A DNA stretch of 64,000 bases, from contig NZ_CP108462.1 of the NCBI RefSeq assembly GCF_036226365.1, positions 5,409,501 through 5,473,500 of the forward strand. The letters are read 5' to 3'. Under the pieces are notes generated by a model. That model did not search any database. It saw only the letters and a list, made by a program, of their open reading frames with translations, and was not told the origin of the DNA. Origin of the DNA: Streptomyces sp. NBC_01262. Its GTDB lineage: Bacteria; Actinomycetota; Actinomycetes; Streptomycetales; Streptomycetaceae. Below, one piece after another: positions 33,318 to 41,729 of this stretch (positions are counted from its first letter, which is position 1; the number at the start of each line of letters is the position of its first letter). The position numbers were made by a program, and so were the translations under genes.

Positions 33318-34199
33318 ATGGGACTTCAGGGCATTCACGTACCGGTCATCACGCCGTTCGGTGAGGACGGGCGGGTCGATGTCGGCGCGCTGGAGAGACT
33401 GGCGCACGGGCTGCTCTACGACGGCGCGGCAGGGCTGGTCGCGCTCGGGACCACGGCGGAGGCGGCGAGCCTGGACGAGGGGGAGAGGGCCGCCGTGCGG
33501 AAGGCCGTGGGGCGGGTGTGCCGGGGGTTCGGGGCGCACTTCACCGTGGGGGCGGGGTCGGCGGACACGCGGCGGACGGGGGAGGAGCTGCGGGGGCTGG
33601 CGGCGGATGCGGCGCTGGTGGCGGTGCCGTCGTTCGTGCGGCCGTCGGAGGACGGGGTGGTGGCGCACTTCGAGGCGCTGGCACGGGTCTCGGCGGTGCC
33701 GTTGATCGTCTACAACATTCCGTACCGCACCGGGCGCACGCTGAGCGCGCAGACGGTGCGGCGGCTCGCCGCGATCCCGGGAGTGATCGGCTTCAAGCAC
33801 GCGGTCGGGGGGATCGACGCGGACACGGTGGCGCTGGTCCGTGAGGTGCCGCTGTTCGCGGGGGACGATGTGTTCGCGCCGGCGCTGCTCGCGATGGGCG
33901 CGGCGGGCGGGATCCTGGCGTCGGCGCATCTCGCGACCGACCGGTGGGTGAGGCTGGGGCAGGCGTACGAACCGGAGCTCGGGCATGAGCTGGCGGGGAT
34001 GGCGGCGACACTGTTCGCGGAGCCGAATCCGGTGCTGATCAAGGCGGTGCTGTACGCGCAGGGGCGGATCCCGTCCTCCGCCGTACGGCTGCCGCTGCTG
34101 GCGGCGGGGCGCCCAGCGCTTGAGACGGCACTTCGGGCAGTAGGGGTGCCGGGGGATACTCGGGACCGTAGAGACGTACTGATCGGAGAGACGGCATGA
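33318..34199 (+). CDS. dapA: 4-hydroxy-tetrahydrodipicolinate synthase
   Basis: A 293-residue TIM-barrel lyase of the DapA/NAL family. GTTAEAASL supplies the pyruvate-binding Thr pair, YNIPYRTG the catalytic Tyr and GFKHAVG the Schiff-base Lys. In lysine and diaminopimelate synthesis it condenses pyruvate with aspartate semialdehyde, which fits the asd gene whose ATG overlaps its stop. It is likely one of several dapA copies in the genome. The family contains other aldolases, but the asd link supports DapA. Confidence 0.85.
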   Translation: MGLQGIHVPVITPFGEDGRVDVGALERLAHGLLYDGAAGLVALGTTAEAASLDEGERAAVRKAVGRVCRGFGAHFTVGAGSADTRRTGEELRGLAADAALVAVPSFVRPSEDGVVAHFEALARVSAVPLIVYNIPYRTGRTLSAQTVRRLAAIPGVIGFKHAVGGIDADTVALVREVPLFAGDDVFAPALLAMGAAGGILASAHLATDRWVRLGQAYEPELGHELAGMAATLFAEPNPVLIKAVLYAQGRIPSSAVRLPLLAAGRPALETALRAVGVPGDTRDRRDVLIGETA

Positions 34200-35224
34200 G
34201 GGTTGGAATCGTCGGAGCCACCGGCCAGGTCGGCGGGGTCATGCGCAAGGTGCTCGCCGAGCGCGACTTCCCGGTGGAGCAGCTGCGGCTGTTCGCGTCG
34301 GCCCGCTCGGCGGGTCGTACGCTGCCGTGGAAGGACGGCGAGGTCGTCATCGAGGACGCGGCCACGGCCGACTACACGGGGCTGGACATCGTCCTGTTCT
34401 CGGCCGGCGGCGCGACCTCGAAGGCGCTCGCGGAGAAGGTGGCCGGCCAGGGCGCCGTCGTCATCGACAACTCCTCCGCCTGGCGTCGCGACCCCCAGGT
34501 GCCGCTGGTCGTCTCCGAGGTCAACCCGGACGCGATCGCCGACCGCCCCAAGGGCATCATCGCCAACCCGAACTGCACCACCATGGCCGCGATGCCGGTG
34601 CTCATGCCGCTGCACGCCGAAGCCGGGCTGACCGCGCTCGTCGCCACGACCTACCAGGCCGTCTCCGGCTCCGGCCTGGCCGGCGTCGCCGAGCTGGACG
34701 GGCAGGTGCGCAAGGTCGCCGACCGCGCGGCGGAACTGGCGTTCGACGGCGACGCCGTCGAATTCCCCGAGCCGGCTGTCTACAAGCGGCCCATCGCCTT
34801 CAACGTCCTCCCGCTGGCCGGCTCCATCGTCGACGACGGCTCCTTCGAGACCGACGAGGAGCAGAAGCTCCGCAACGAGTCCCGCAAGATCCTCGGCATC
34901 CCCGAGCTCAAGGTCTCCGGCACGTGCGTCCGCGTCCCCGTCTTCTCCGGGCATTCGCTGCAGGTCAACCTCCGCTTCGAGCGTCCGATCAGCGTCGAGC
35001 GCGCTTACGAGCTGCTGGGCCGGGCGCCTGGCGTCGAGCTTTCCGAGATCCCGACCCCGCTTCAGGCCGCCGGCAAGGACGCGTCGTTTGTCGGCCGCAT
35101 CCGGGTCGACGAGACCGTTGAGAACGGCCTCGCGCTCTTCCTCTCCAACGACAACCTGCGCAAGGGTGCGGCGCTCAACGCGGTCCAGATCGCGGAGCTT
35201 GTCGCGGCAGAGCCGCGCGATTGA
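34196..35224 (+). CDS. asd: Aspartate-semialdehyde dehydrogenase
   Basis: A 342-residue NADPH enzyme with the N-terminal motif VGIVGATGQVG, the catalytic Cys in ANPNCTTM and the substrate-binding segment GTCVRVPVFSGHS. It supplies the substrate of the DapA encoded just upstream (ATGA overlap). It is not beside aspartokinase here, so it may be the second copy often present in streptomycetes. Its last residues, LVAAEPRD, are identical to those of the facing DinB protein because both ends lie within a large palindrome. Confidence 0.92.
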   Translation: MRVGIVGATGQVGGVMRKVLAERDFPVEQLRLFASARSAGRTLPWKDGEVVIEDAATADYTGLDIVLFSAGGATSKALAEKVAGQGAVVIDNSSAWRRDPQVPLVVSEVNPDAIADRPKGIIANPNCTTMAAMPVLMPLHAEAGLTALVATTYQAVSGSGLAGVAELDGQVRKVADRAAELAFDGDAVEFPEPAVYKRPIAFNVLPLAGSIVDDGSFETDEEQKLRNESRKILGIPELKVSGTCVRVPVFSGHSLQVNLRFERPISVERAYELLGRAPGVELSEIPTPLQAAGKDASFVGRIRVDETVENGLALFLSNDNLRKGAALNAVQIAELVAAEPRD

Positions 35225-35722
35225 CCTGGTCGTTGCGGTGCCGTTTGCCGTGGCTGGGGTTCCGTCCTCAAGCGCCGGACGGGCTGGGTCGGCCGGTGTG
35301 CGCCTGTTGTTGTCTTATGGTCGGGGCCGCCTGCCGGGACTGCGTCCTCAGCGCTCGCGACTCGGGTCGGCCTTGTACGTGACCGGGATCCTCGCTCGTC
35401 GCTTCCGGGCGCATCCCTCCACCGTCCCCTTCGGCCGGATGGCGGCCACCGGCCCGGTGGGGGTAGAGGTCCTCACGCCCGGACGGGCTGAAGTTGCCGT
35501 CCGGCCGGGAGGGGACATGCCGGGGTTCTCCCGCAGGCGACGAGCGAGGATCCCGGGTGCGGATGGGGTCGACCAGAGTCGCGAGCGCCGAGGAGAGATC
35601 CCCGGTGGTGGCCCCGACCCCCAGGCCGACCCAGCCCGTCCGGCGATTGAGGACGGACCGGCAACCATGGCCGACGGCACCGCAACGACAGGTCAATCGC
35701 GCGGCTCCGCCGCGACGAGCTC
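35195..35722. repeat. Imperfect palindrome of about 530 bp between asd and the DinB gene
   Basis: The outer arms, about 100 bases from 35195 rightward and from 35722 leftward, are about 90% identical as inverted copies and include the last codons of both genes and the dispersed repeat. Further inward, GCGCTCGCGACTC at about 35350 and its complement at about 35580, and TCCTCGCTCGTCGC near 35390 with its complement near 35540, continue the symmetry. No gene is supported in the 468 bases between the two stop codons. Confidence 0.8.
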
Positions 35723-36226
35723 GAAGGCGGTGCGGCCGTCGAGGGACTCGCGGATGATGTCGGCGTGGCCGGCGTGGCGGGCGACCTCCTCGATGACGTG
35801 GAGGAGGATCCAGCGGGCGGTGACGTTCATGCCGGGCGGGAACCAGGGGGCTTCGGGGAGGGGGACGGTGACTTCGAGGTCGGGGAGGCCGTTGACGGCC
35901 TCTTCCGTGGCGCGGGCGACGTCGGCGTAGCGGGCGAGGACGGAGGCGAGGGTCTCGCCGTCGAGGAGACGGAAGCCGCTGACGTAGTCGGCCTCGTTGC
36001 CGGCGAACTCGGGGCGGCCCATCAGGGTGGCCTGGATCCAGACCTCCTCGGTGCGGGCGACGTGCTTGACGAGTCCGGCGAGGGTGAGTTCGCTGGCGCT
36101 CGGCCGGGCGGTGGCCTGTTCGTCGGTGAGCCCGAGGACGGATCGGCGGATGCCGCCGCGCTGTGCGTCCAGGAAGGCCAGGAGGCCGTCGCGCTCGTCC
36201 TTCTCCGCGCGTACCAGTGTCGGCAT
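35693..36226 (-). CDS. DinB-family protein
   Basis: A 177-residue four-helix DinB/YfiT-like protein with the metal-binding His pattern expected for the family (LVKHVARTEEVW early, and HVIEEVARHAGHADIIRE near the end). Relatives include mycothiol- or bacillithiol-dependent transferases, but many have no known activity. The ATG follows GAGAGG, and earlier in-frame starts are unlikely. Its C-terminal ELVAAEPRD duplicates that of Asd. Confidence 0.87.
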   Translation of the reverse strand: MPTLVRAEKDERDGLLAFLDAQRGGIRRSVLGLTDEQATARPSASELTLAGLVKHVARTEEVWIQATLMGRPEFAGNEADYVSGFRLLDGETLASVLARYADVARATEEAVNGLPDLEVTVPLPEAPWFPPGMNVTARWILLHVIEEVARHAGHADIIRESLDGRTAFELVAAEPRD

Positions 36227-36345
36227 GGTGTTCACCTCTCGCAAAGTTCGCTGCGTTCCGATGCTTCGACAGTACGAGGGCTTGCGGTCAGGTTCTGTCC
36301 GCAACGCGAGGCCGAAAGAGGGTGTCCCCCGAAGGACGCGGTGGC

Positions 36346-37278
36346 ATGATCCGTCGGATGACTTCAGCCTCAGAGACGACCACCGCCGCGGCCTCCGGCA
36401 CCTGGAAACTCGGCGACCTCACCGTCAACCGCCTCGGATTCGGCGCTATGCGCCTCACCGGCAGTGAGCCGTTCGGCGACGGCATCCCGAGCGACCGGGG
36501 GCGTTCGATCGCCGTGCTCCGCCGCGCGGTCGAGCTGGGCGTCAACCACATCGACACTGCCGCCTTCTACTTCTCGCGGCTGCGTTCCGCCAACGAGCTG
36601 ATCAACAGTGCCCTCGGCGGCCCGTACCCCGACGACCTGGTGATCACGACCAAGGTCTGGCCGGGCCGCGACGCCTCCGGCGAGTGGGGCTTTGCGACGC
36701 CCGCCGGGCTGCGCGGGCAGGTCGAGGAGAACCTGCGCCAGCTGGGCCGCGACCACCTTGATGTCGTGAACCTGCGTTTCCCGCCGAAGCTGAACGGCCG
36801 CTCGGTTGCCGAATACTTCGGCGCACTCGCCGACTTGCGCACCGCAGGGCTCATCCGGCACCTCGGCGTCTCCAACGTGACCCCCGCCCACCTCGCGGAG
36901 GCCCAGGCCATCGCCCCGGTGGTCTGCGTACAGAACGCCTTCGGCATCGGCTCGCCCACCGAGGACCATGACTTCCTCCGCTCCTGCGGACAGCAGGGCA
37001 TCGCCTTCGTCCCCTTCTTCGCGATCGCCGGCGCGGGGCGCGAGGCGGGCCCAGGCACGGGTACGGGCACGGCCGAAGGCGATCCCGTACTCGCCGTGGC
37101 CCGCGCCCACGACGCGACCCCCGCGCAGATCCGCCTGGCCTGGACCCTCCAGCTCGGTCCGCACGTCCTGGCCATCCCCGGCACCGGCAACCCGGAGCAC
37201 CTGGTCGCCAACGTGGCCGCCGGTGCGCTGCGGCTCTCGGCGGACGAGCTGGCACTCCTCAACGACGTCCGGCGTTGA
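36346..37278 (+). CDS. Aldo/keto reductase
   Basis: A 310-residue TIM-barrel oxidoreductase with the family segments GFGAMRLTG, NHIDTAAFY (Asp and Tyr of the catalytic tetrad), TTKVWPG (Lys) and AIPGTGNPEHL (NADPH phosphate binding). The usual catalytic His is not obvious in VVNLRFPP, where many members have RLH, so the site may be altered. The ATG at 36346 has GAAGGA upstream; a later ATG at 36358 could be used from a leaderless message. Substrate unknown. Confidence 0.87.
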   Translation: MIRRMTSASETTTAAASGTWKLGDLTVNRLGFGAMRLTGSEPFGDGIPSDRGRSIAVLRRAVELGVNHIDTAAFYFSRLRSANELINSALGGPYPDDLVITTKVWPGRDASGEWGFATPAGLRGQVEENLRQLGRDHLDVVNLRFPPKLNGRSVAEYFGALADLRTAGLIRHLGVSNVTPAHLAEAQAIAPVVCVQNAFGIGSPTEDHDFLRSCGQQGIAFVPFFAIAGAGREAGPGTGTGTAEGDPVLAVARAHDATPAQIRLAWTLQLGPHVLAIPGTGNPEHLVANVAAGALRLSADELALLNDVRR

Positions 37279-37291
37279 GGAGCCGGCCGGG

Positions 37292-37900
37292 CTACCCGCA
37301 GTCGGCCCAGAGGGCGGCGAGGGGGGCCGGGATCTGGGGTATTGCTGCGCAGCCGCGGGGGCTGCGGGGGAATCCGTCGGTGGCGACGTAGGTCCAGGTG
37401 CCGTTGGGGGGCTTGGCGAAGTACTTCGCTGCGCTGCCTTCGTCCTGGAGCTGTACCTGCTCGCCCAGCGTGGCGCCGGAGGTGGGGGTGAATCTGGTGG
37501 CCGCGTAGGTGGTGCCGTCGCATGTGCCGTAGTAGAAGGTGCCCTTGACCGGTGCGATGTGGATCAGTCCGGTCTGCGACTGGCGGTATGCCTCGGTGAC
37601 GGCGTCCTTCACCGCTTGCGGTACCACCAGCGAACGGCAGGAGGCGCTTGAGGCGCTGGCTGTGCGCTGGGTGGCGATCGCCGCTGGTGAGGTGCTGTGG
37701 CGGGACAGGCCGGTGGCGGCGAAGGCCCCGCCGGCGACCGCGGCCATGAGGGCGACGGCCAGGGCGGTGGTGGCGGTTCGGCGGCGCCGCAGGAGCTGTT
37801 CACCGCGAGCTCGAACGGCGGGTGCGGGCTGGGGGGTGAGCTGCGTGGCGAAATCGGCCGCGCCGGCCTTGAGGATGGTCTCGAAGTCCTCAGCAGCCAT
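37292..37900 (-). CDS. Single-pass membrane protein paired with a SigE-type sigma factor
   Basis: A 202-residue protein with a cytoplasmic N-terminus of about 42 residues, one membrane segment (TALAVALMAAVAGGAFAATG) and an extracellular domain with Cys residues in ASCRSL, YGTCDG and GCAAI. It overlaps the upstream sigma gene by 11 bases, so it is translated with it. The position suggests an anti-sigma or sensor partner, but the N-terminus shows no zinc anti-sigma HXXXCXXC motif, so this is inference. Confidence 0.75.
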   Translation of the reverse strand: MAAEDFETILKAGAADFATQLTPQPAPAVRARGEQLLRRRRTATTALAVALMAAVAGGAFAATGLSRHSTSPAAIATQRTASASSASCRSLVVPQAVKDAVTEAYRQSQTGLIHIAPVKGTFYYGTCDGTTYAATRFTPTSGATLGEQVQLQDEGSAAKYFAKPPNGTWTYVATDGFPRSPRGCAAIPQIPAPLAALWADCG

Positions 37901-38414
37901 GGTGGGACACCTCCTGGTCGGTGGGGCGGGGGTCCGGGGTGCTGTCCGACAGATACGGTGCCATCGCCTGGCGTCCCCGCGAGAGCCGGGCCTTGACGGT
38001 TCCCGGCCGGGCCCCCGTCTCGTGCGCGACCTCCTCGACCGACAGACCGACCAGGTGGTGCAGCACGATCGCTCTGCGCTGCTCGGAGGGGATGCGGCGG
38101 AGCGCCGCCACCACCGCCACGTAGTCGGCGCTGGCGCCGGGGACCTCGTCCTCCACGCCGTGGCGGCGGTGGGCCGCCATCCGGTTGACCGTCTTGCGCC
38201 ACACGCTCACCCGGATGCGGCAGGCCACCGTGCGCACCCAGGCCTCCGGGTCGCGGTACGCGGAGACCTTCTCCCAGCTCTGCCAAGCGCGGGCGTAGGC
38301 CTCCTGCACCAGGTCCTCCGCCTCGGTGCGGCTGCCCGTCATCGCGTACATCTGGCTGATCAGCCGGCGCACGCTGCCCGCGTAGAAAGCGTCGAAGTCA
38401 CTCGGGTCGCGCAT
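37890..38414 (-). CDS. SigE-family ECF-like RNA polymerase sigma factor
   Basis: A 174-residue sigma factor containing region 2 (MTGSRTEAEDLVQEAYARAWQSW) and region 4 with its helix-turn-helix (HHLVGLSVEEVAHETGARPGTVKARLSRGRQAM). It belongs to the compact actinobacterial SigE-like group. The overlapping downstream membrane protein is probably its controller. An ATG is present; no promoter that it might recognise could be picked out with confidence. Confidence 0.9.
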   Translation of the reverse strand: MRDPSDFDAFYAGSVRRLISQMYAMTGSRTEAEDLVQEAYARAWQSWEKVSAYRDPEAWVRTVACRIRVSVWRKTVNRMAAHRRHGVEDEVPGASADYVAVVAALRRIPSEQRRAIVLHHLVGLSVEEVAHETGARPGTVKARLSRGRQAMAPYLSDSTPDPRPTDQEVSHHGC

Positions 38415-38515
38415 ATGCCCCCCTCCCGCATCACAGTTCGAGGGATCTCACGCCCTCAATGACTTGTCACGCCTGACCCCGGGAGCGGGTTGCACGGTCC
38501 TGGCATGATCGGGCC

Positions 38516-39427
38516 GTGGAGGAAATGACGGAGGATACGGACACGGTGGAGGACATGCCGGCGGGCTGGGAGTGGGACGAGACGCTGTTCCTCGGAGCGG
38601 CCCCCTATTACCAGCGCGGGCGGCTCCCGTACGCGCCCGGGCTCGCGGATCTGCTCGCCGAGGTGCTCGTACTCGACGGCCGGGGGCGTCTTGTCGACGT
38701 GGGCTGTGGGCCCGGCACCCTGGCTCTCGGTCTGGGGCACCTCTTCGGTGAGGTCGTCGGTGTGGACCCGGACAGCGGGATGCTCGCCGAGGCCGGGCGC
38801 CGGGCTGCCGAGGCCGGTGTGACGGACAAGGTGCGGTGGGTCCGGGCCCGTGCCGAGGAGCTGCCCAAGGGCCTCGGGACCTTCACCGTCGCGACCTTCG
38901 GCCAGTCCTTTCACTGGATGGATCGCGATCTGGTGGCGGCGATCGTCAAGGACATGCTCCGGCCGGACGGGGTCTGGGTGCACGTCTCGGACCTGAAGAC
39001 GGAGACGGAGACGGAGACGCTGTCCATCGACGGTCTCCCGCATCCGGGGGTGCCCTATGCCGCCGTCAAGGATCTGGTCCAGCGGTACCTGGGACCCGTC
39101 CGACGGGCCGGCCGTGGGGTGCTGCCGCACGGAACGCCGGGCGGCGAGGACGCTGTCCTCATCCGGGCCGGCTTTTCGGGCCCCGAGCGGTATGTCGTGC
39201 CCGGGGGACAGGCGCTGGAACGCACCCACGGCGATGTCGCCGCGGGGGTGTTCTCGATGTCCTCCTCCGCGCCGCATCTCTTCGGCACGCGGCGTGACGA
39301 GTTCGAGGAAGACCTCGATCGGCTGCTGCGGGAGACCTCGCCCTCGGGCCTGTACTCCGAACGCCAGCCGAGCACCGAGGTCTTCGTCTGGCGTGAGCCG
39401 ACTCGTTCTGTCAGTGGCAGGCACTAG
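38516..39427 (+). CDS. Class I SAM-dependent methyltransferase
   Basis: A 303-residue protein with motif I VDVGCGPGTLAL and the following acidic loop VGVDPDSGMLAEA; FGQSFHWMDRD matches the post-motif region of small-molecule methyltransferases. The GTG start lacks a ribosome site; CATGAT 7 bases upstream could serve leaderless transcription. The substrate is unknown. It lies 11 bases from another methyltransferase gene in the same direction, so the two may be cotranscribed. Confidence 0.83.
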   Translation: MEEMTEDTDTVEDMPAGWEWDETLFLGAAPYYQRGRLPYAPGLADLLAEVLVLDGRGRLVDVGCGPGTLALGLGHLFGEVVGVDPDSGMLAEAGRRAAEAGVTDKVRWVRARAEELPKGLGTFTVATFGQSFHWMDRDLVAAIVKDMLRPDGVWVHVSDLKTETETETLSIDGLPHPGVPYAAVKDLVQRYLGPVRRAGRGVLPHGTPGGEDAVLIRAGFSGPERYVVPGGQALERTHGDVAAGVFSMSSSAPHLFGTRRDEFEEDLDRLLRETSPSGLYSERQPSTEVFVWREPTRSVSGRH

Positions 39428-39438
39428 CGTCCTCGGCC

Positions 39439-40098
39439 ATGAGCGAACCCACCTACCTCACCATCACCCGGGCGGCCTACGACACCGTCGCCGTCGACTA
39501 CGCCGAGCTGCTCAGCGACGAACTCGCGGCCAAACCCCTGGACCGGGCGATGCTGGGCACGTTCGCCGAACTCGTACGGGGGGCCGGCGGCGGCGGGCCG
39601 GTCGGCGATCTGGGCTGTGGACCCGGCCGGGTGACGGTGCATCTGGACTCGCTCGGGCTGGACGCCTTCGGGGTCGACCTGTCGCCGGGAATGATCGGGG
39701 AGGCCCGCCGGAGGTATCCGGGGCTGCGGTTCGAGGAGGGGCGGATGGCTGCCCTGGACCTGGCGGACGGCTCGCTCGGCGGCGTTGTGGCCTGGTACTC
39801 GGTCATCCACACCCCGCCGGAGCTGCTGCCGGCGGTCTTCGCGGAGTTCCACCGGGTGCTGGCCCCGGGCGGTCATCTGCTGGTCGCCTTCCAGGTGGGC
39901 GACGAGCGCCGGCACATCGAGGAGGCGTACGGCCACGCGGGCCTGTCGTACTACGCCTACCGGTTGCGGCCTGACCACGTGACCGAACTGCTGGGCAGGG
40001 CCGGGATCGTGGTGGACGCGCGGCTGGTGCGCGAGCCGGTGGGGGCGGAGAAGCAGCAGCAGGCGTTTCTGCTGGCCCGGAAGCCGGAGGGAGCGTGA
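39439..40098 (+). CDS. Class I SAM-dependent methyltransferase
   Basis: A 219-residue methyltransferase with motif I VGDLGCGPGRVTVHL, the acidic loop FGVDLSPGMIGEA and a GVVAWYSVIHTPP motif. Short and with no extra domain, it resembles the ubiquinone/biotin-type methyltransferase group, for which substrates cannot be inferred. Its stop abuts the convergent monooxygenase gene. Confidence 0.83.
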   Translation: MSEPTYLTITRAAYDTVAVDYAELLSDELAAKPLDRAMLGTFAELVRGAGGGGPVGDLGCGPGRVTVHLDSLGLDAFGVDLSPGMIGEARRRYPGLRFEEGRMAALDLADGSLGGVVAWYSVIHTPPELLPAVFAEFHRVLAPGGHLLVAFQVGDERRHIEEAYGHAGLSYYAYRLRPDHVTELLGRAGIVVDARLVREPVGAEKQQQAFLLARKPEGA

Positions 40099-41679
40099 TC
40101 ACGGCGCGCCGGTCCATCGGTGGAGGGCGGCTTCCAGACCGGTGACCGCGGTGGTGTCGGTGGTGTCGGCGGCGTCGGTCGTGTCGGCCGTATCGCAGGC
40201 CCAGGCGACCACCCCGTCCGGGCGTACCAGCACCCCGGCCGGCGTCGCGTGGTCGTCGGTCACGCTGCTCACCCGCCCGGCCCAGGCCGAGGCGAGGCGG
40301 GCGAAGGCGCTGTCCGCAGTGCGGTCGAGCAGCAGGAACCCGCCGCCGTGACCGTGGTCGGCCAGGCGGGAGCCGTCCGTCAGCCACAGGTCGGGGGCGT
40401 AGCGGCCGACCAGCGGGTGGTCGCCGGGCAGGGCGGTGCGCTGGTCGACGCCGGAGATCTTCTTGACCGCGTAGGTGGTGCCGTCCCGGGTGCTGAGCAG
40501 ATCGGCCACGATCCCCCGCAGGGCGGCCGACTTGGCGTCCCCGCGCAGCACCGCGATCTGGGCCCGCGTCCAGTCCAGGACCCAGGCGCCGAGGGGGCGG
40601 CGCTCGGCGTCGTACGTGTCGAGCAGCGCTTCGGGGGCCCACCCGGCGACGACGGCACCGAGCTTCCACCCGAGGTTCGTCGCGTCGCCGACCCCGAGGT
40701 TGAGCCCCTGGCCGCCGAAGGGCGGGTGTACGTGTGCGGCGTCGCCGGCCAGCAGCACCCGCCCGGACCGGTAGGCGGCGGCCTGGCGGGTGTTGTCGGT
40801 CCAGCGGGTCGGGGTGGCGCGCAGCGCGGTCAGTGTGACGTCGGTGCCCGAGACCCGGCGCAGGCCGGCCTGCAGCTCATCGAGGGTGACCGGCGCCGAG
40901 CGGTCGGCGGGCGGGGCGTCGAACTCCACGGTGGCCACCCGCCCGGGCTGCGGCCCGTAGCGGTACGCCCCCCGGGCCGACCACGCCCATCCGTCGGCGA
41001 GCTTCTCGGGGTCGGCGATGTCGACGACCGCCTGGTACCCGGTGAGTTCGGGGTCGGTGCCGGGGAAGCCGATGCCCGCGAGGCGGCGTACGGCGCTGTG
41101 CCCGCCGTCGCACCCGACCAGCCACCCGGTGCGCACCGTCCCGGCGCTGGTGCCGACGAGCACGCCGTCGCCGGTGTCCTCCAGCGTGGTGACCTCCACC
41201 CCGCGACGCAGCCGTACGCCGAGTCGTGCCACGTGTTCGGCGAGCAGCGCCTCCAGCTCACGCTGCGGCACCATCCGCGCTCCGCCGGCCGCGGTGTGCG
41301 CGGCGAGGTCGGGATCGGACCAGTCCACGAGGTCGGCGTCGAGAGTTATTCCCGCGAAGTGCCCGGTGAAGCGCGGGCCGGGCGCCCCGTCGGCGGCCGT
41401 GCCGGCGACCGTGCCGGCGAAGGATCCCACCCGCTCGATGATCTCCCGCTGCACCTTCTCGGCGGCGGGCAGCAGGCCGCGGCGGTCGAGTGCCTCGGCC
41501 GTCGGCATGTTGATCGACTGCGCCTTCATCGCCTCGTCCGGCTCGGCCCGTCGCTCCAGTACCTGCACCGAGGCTCCCGCGAGCGCCAGCTCCGCGGCGA
41601 CCACGAGGCCCACCGGCCCGGCCCCGACCACGGTCACGTCCACATCCACGTCATGGTTCGCATTCGTATTCGTATTCAC
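40099..41679 (-). CDS. FAD-dependent aromatic monooxygenase
   Basis: A 526-residue group A flavoprotein monooxygenase. FAD motif TVVGAGPVGLVVAAELALAG, the DG-type motif LVGCDGGHSAVRRLAGIGF and the second FAD site RVLLAGDAAHVHPPFGGQGLNLGVGDA are all present, followed by a C-terminal thioredoxin-like domain. Relatives hydroxylate polyketides, phenols or rifampicin. A canonical promoter (TTGACA, 17 bases, TAGAAC) lies upstream, and its expected start point falls on the GTG at 41679, so I chose this start; upstream codons would lie inside the promoter. A divergent TetR regulator controls it. Confidence 0.85.
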   Translation of the reverse strand: MNTNTNANHDVDVDVTVVGAGPVGLVVAAELALAGASVQVLERRAEPDEAMKAQSINMPTAEALDRRGLLPAAEKVQREIIERVGSFAGTVAGTAADGAPGPRFTGHFAGITLDADLVDWSDPDLAAHTAAGGARMVPQRELEALLAEHVARLGVRLRRGVEVTTLEDTGDGVLVGTSAGTVRTGWLVGCDGGHSAVRRLAGIGFPGTDPELTGYQAVVDIADPEKLADGWAWSARGAYRYGPQPGRVATVEFDAPPADRSAPVTLDELQAGLRRVSGTDVTLTALRATPTRWTDNTRQAAAYRSGRVLLAGDAAHVHPPFGGQGLNLGVGDATNLGWKLGAVVAGWAPEALLDTYDAERRPLGAWVLDWTRAQIAVLRGDAKSAALRGIVADLLSTRDGTTYAVKKISGVDQRTALPGDHPLVGRYAPDLWLTDGSRLADHGHGGGFLLLDRTADSAFARLASAWAGRVSSVTDDHATPAGVLVRPDGVVAWACDTADTTDAADTTDTTAVTGLEAALHRWTGAP

Positions 41680-41686
41680 GAACACC

Positions 41687-41723
41687 GTTCTACGTACGAA
41701 CAGTGTTCGTGTCAAGTTATAGT
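41687..41723. promoter_or_regulatory. Overlapping divergent promoters with a TetR operator
   Basis: On the minus strand TTGACA (41715-41710) and TAGAAC (41692-41687) are 17 bases apart. The palindrome ACGAACAGTGTTCGT (41696-41710) fills that spacer exactly. On the plus strand TATAGT (41718-41723) lies six bases before the tetR GTG. One bound dimer could shut both promoters. Confidence 0.8.
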
Positions 41724-41729
41724 GGTCGC

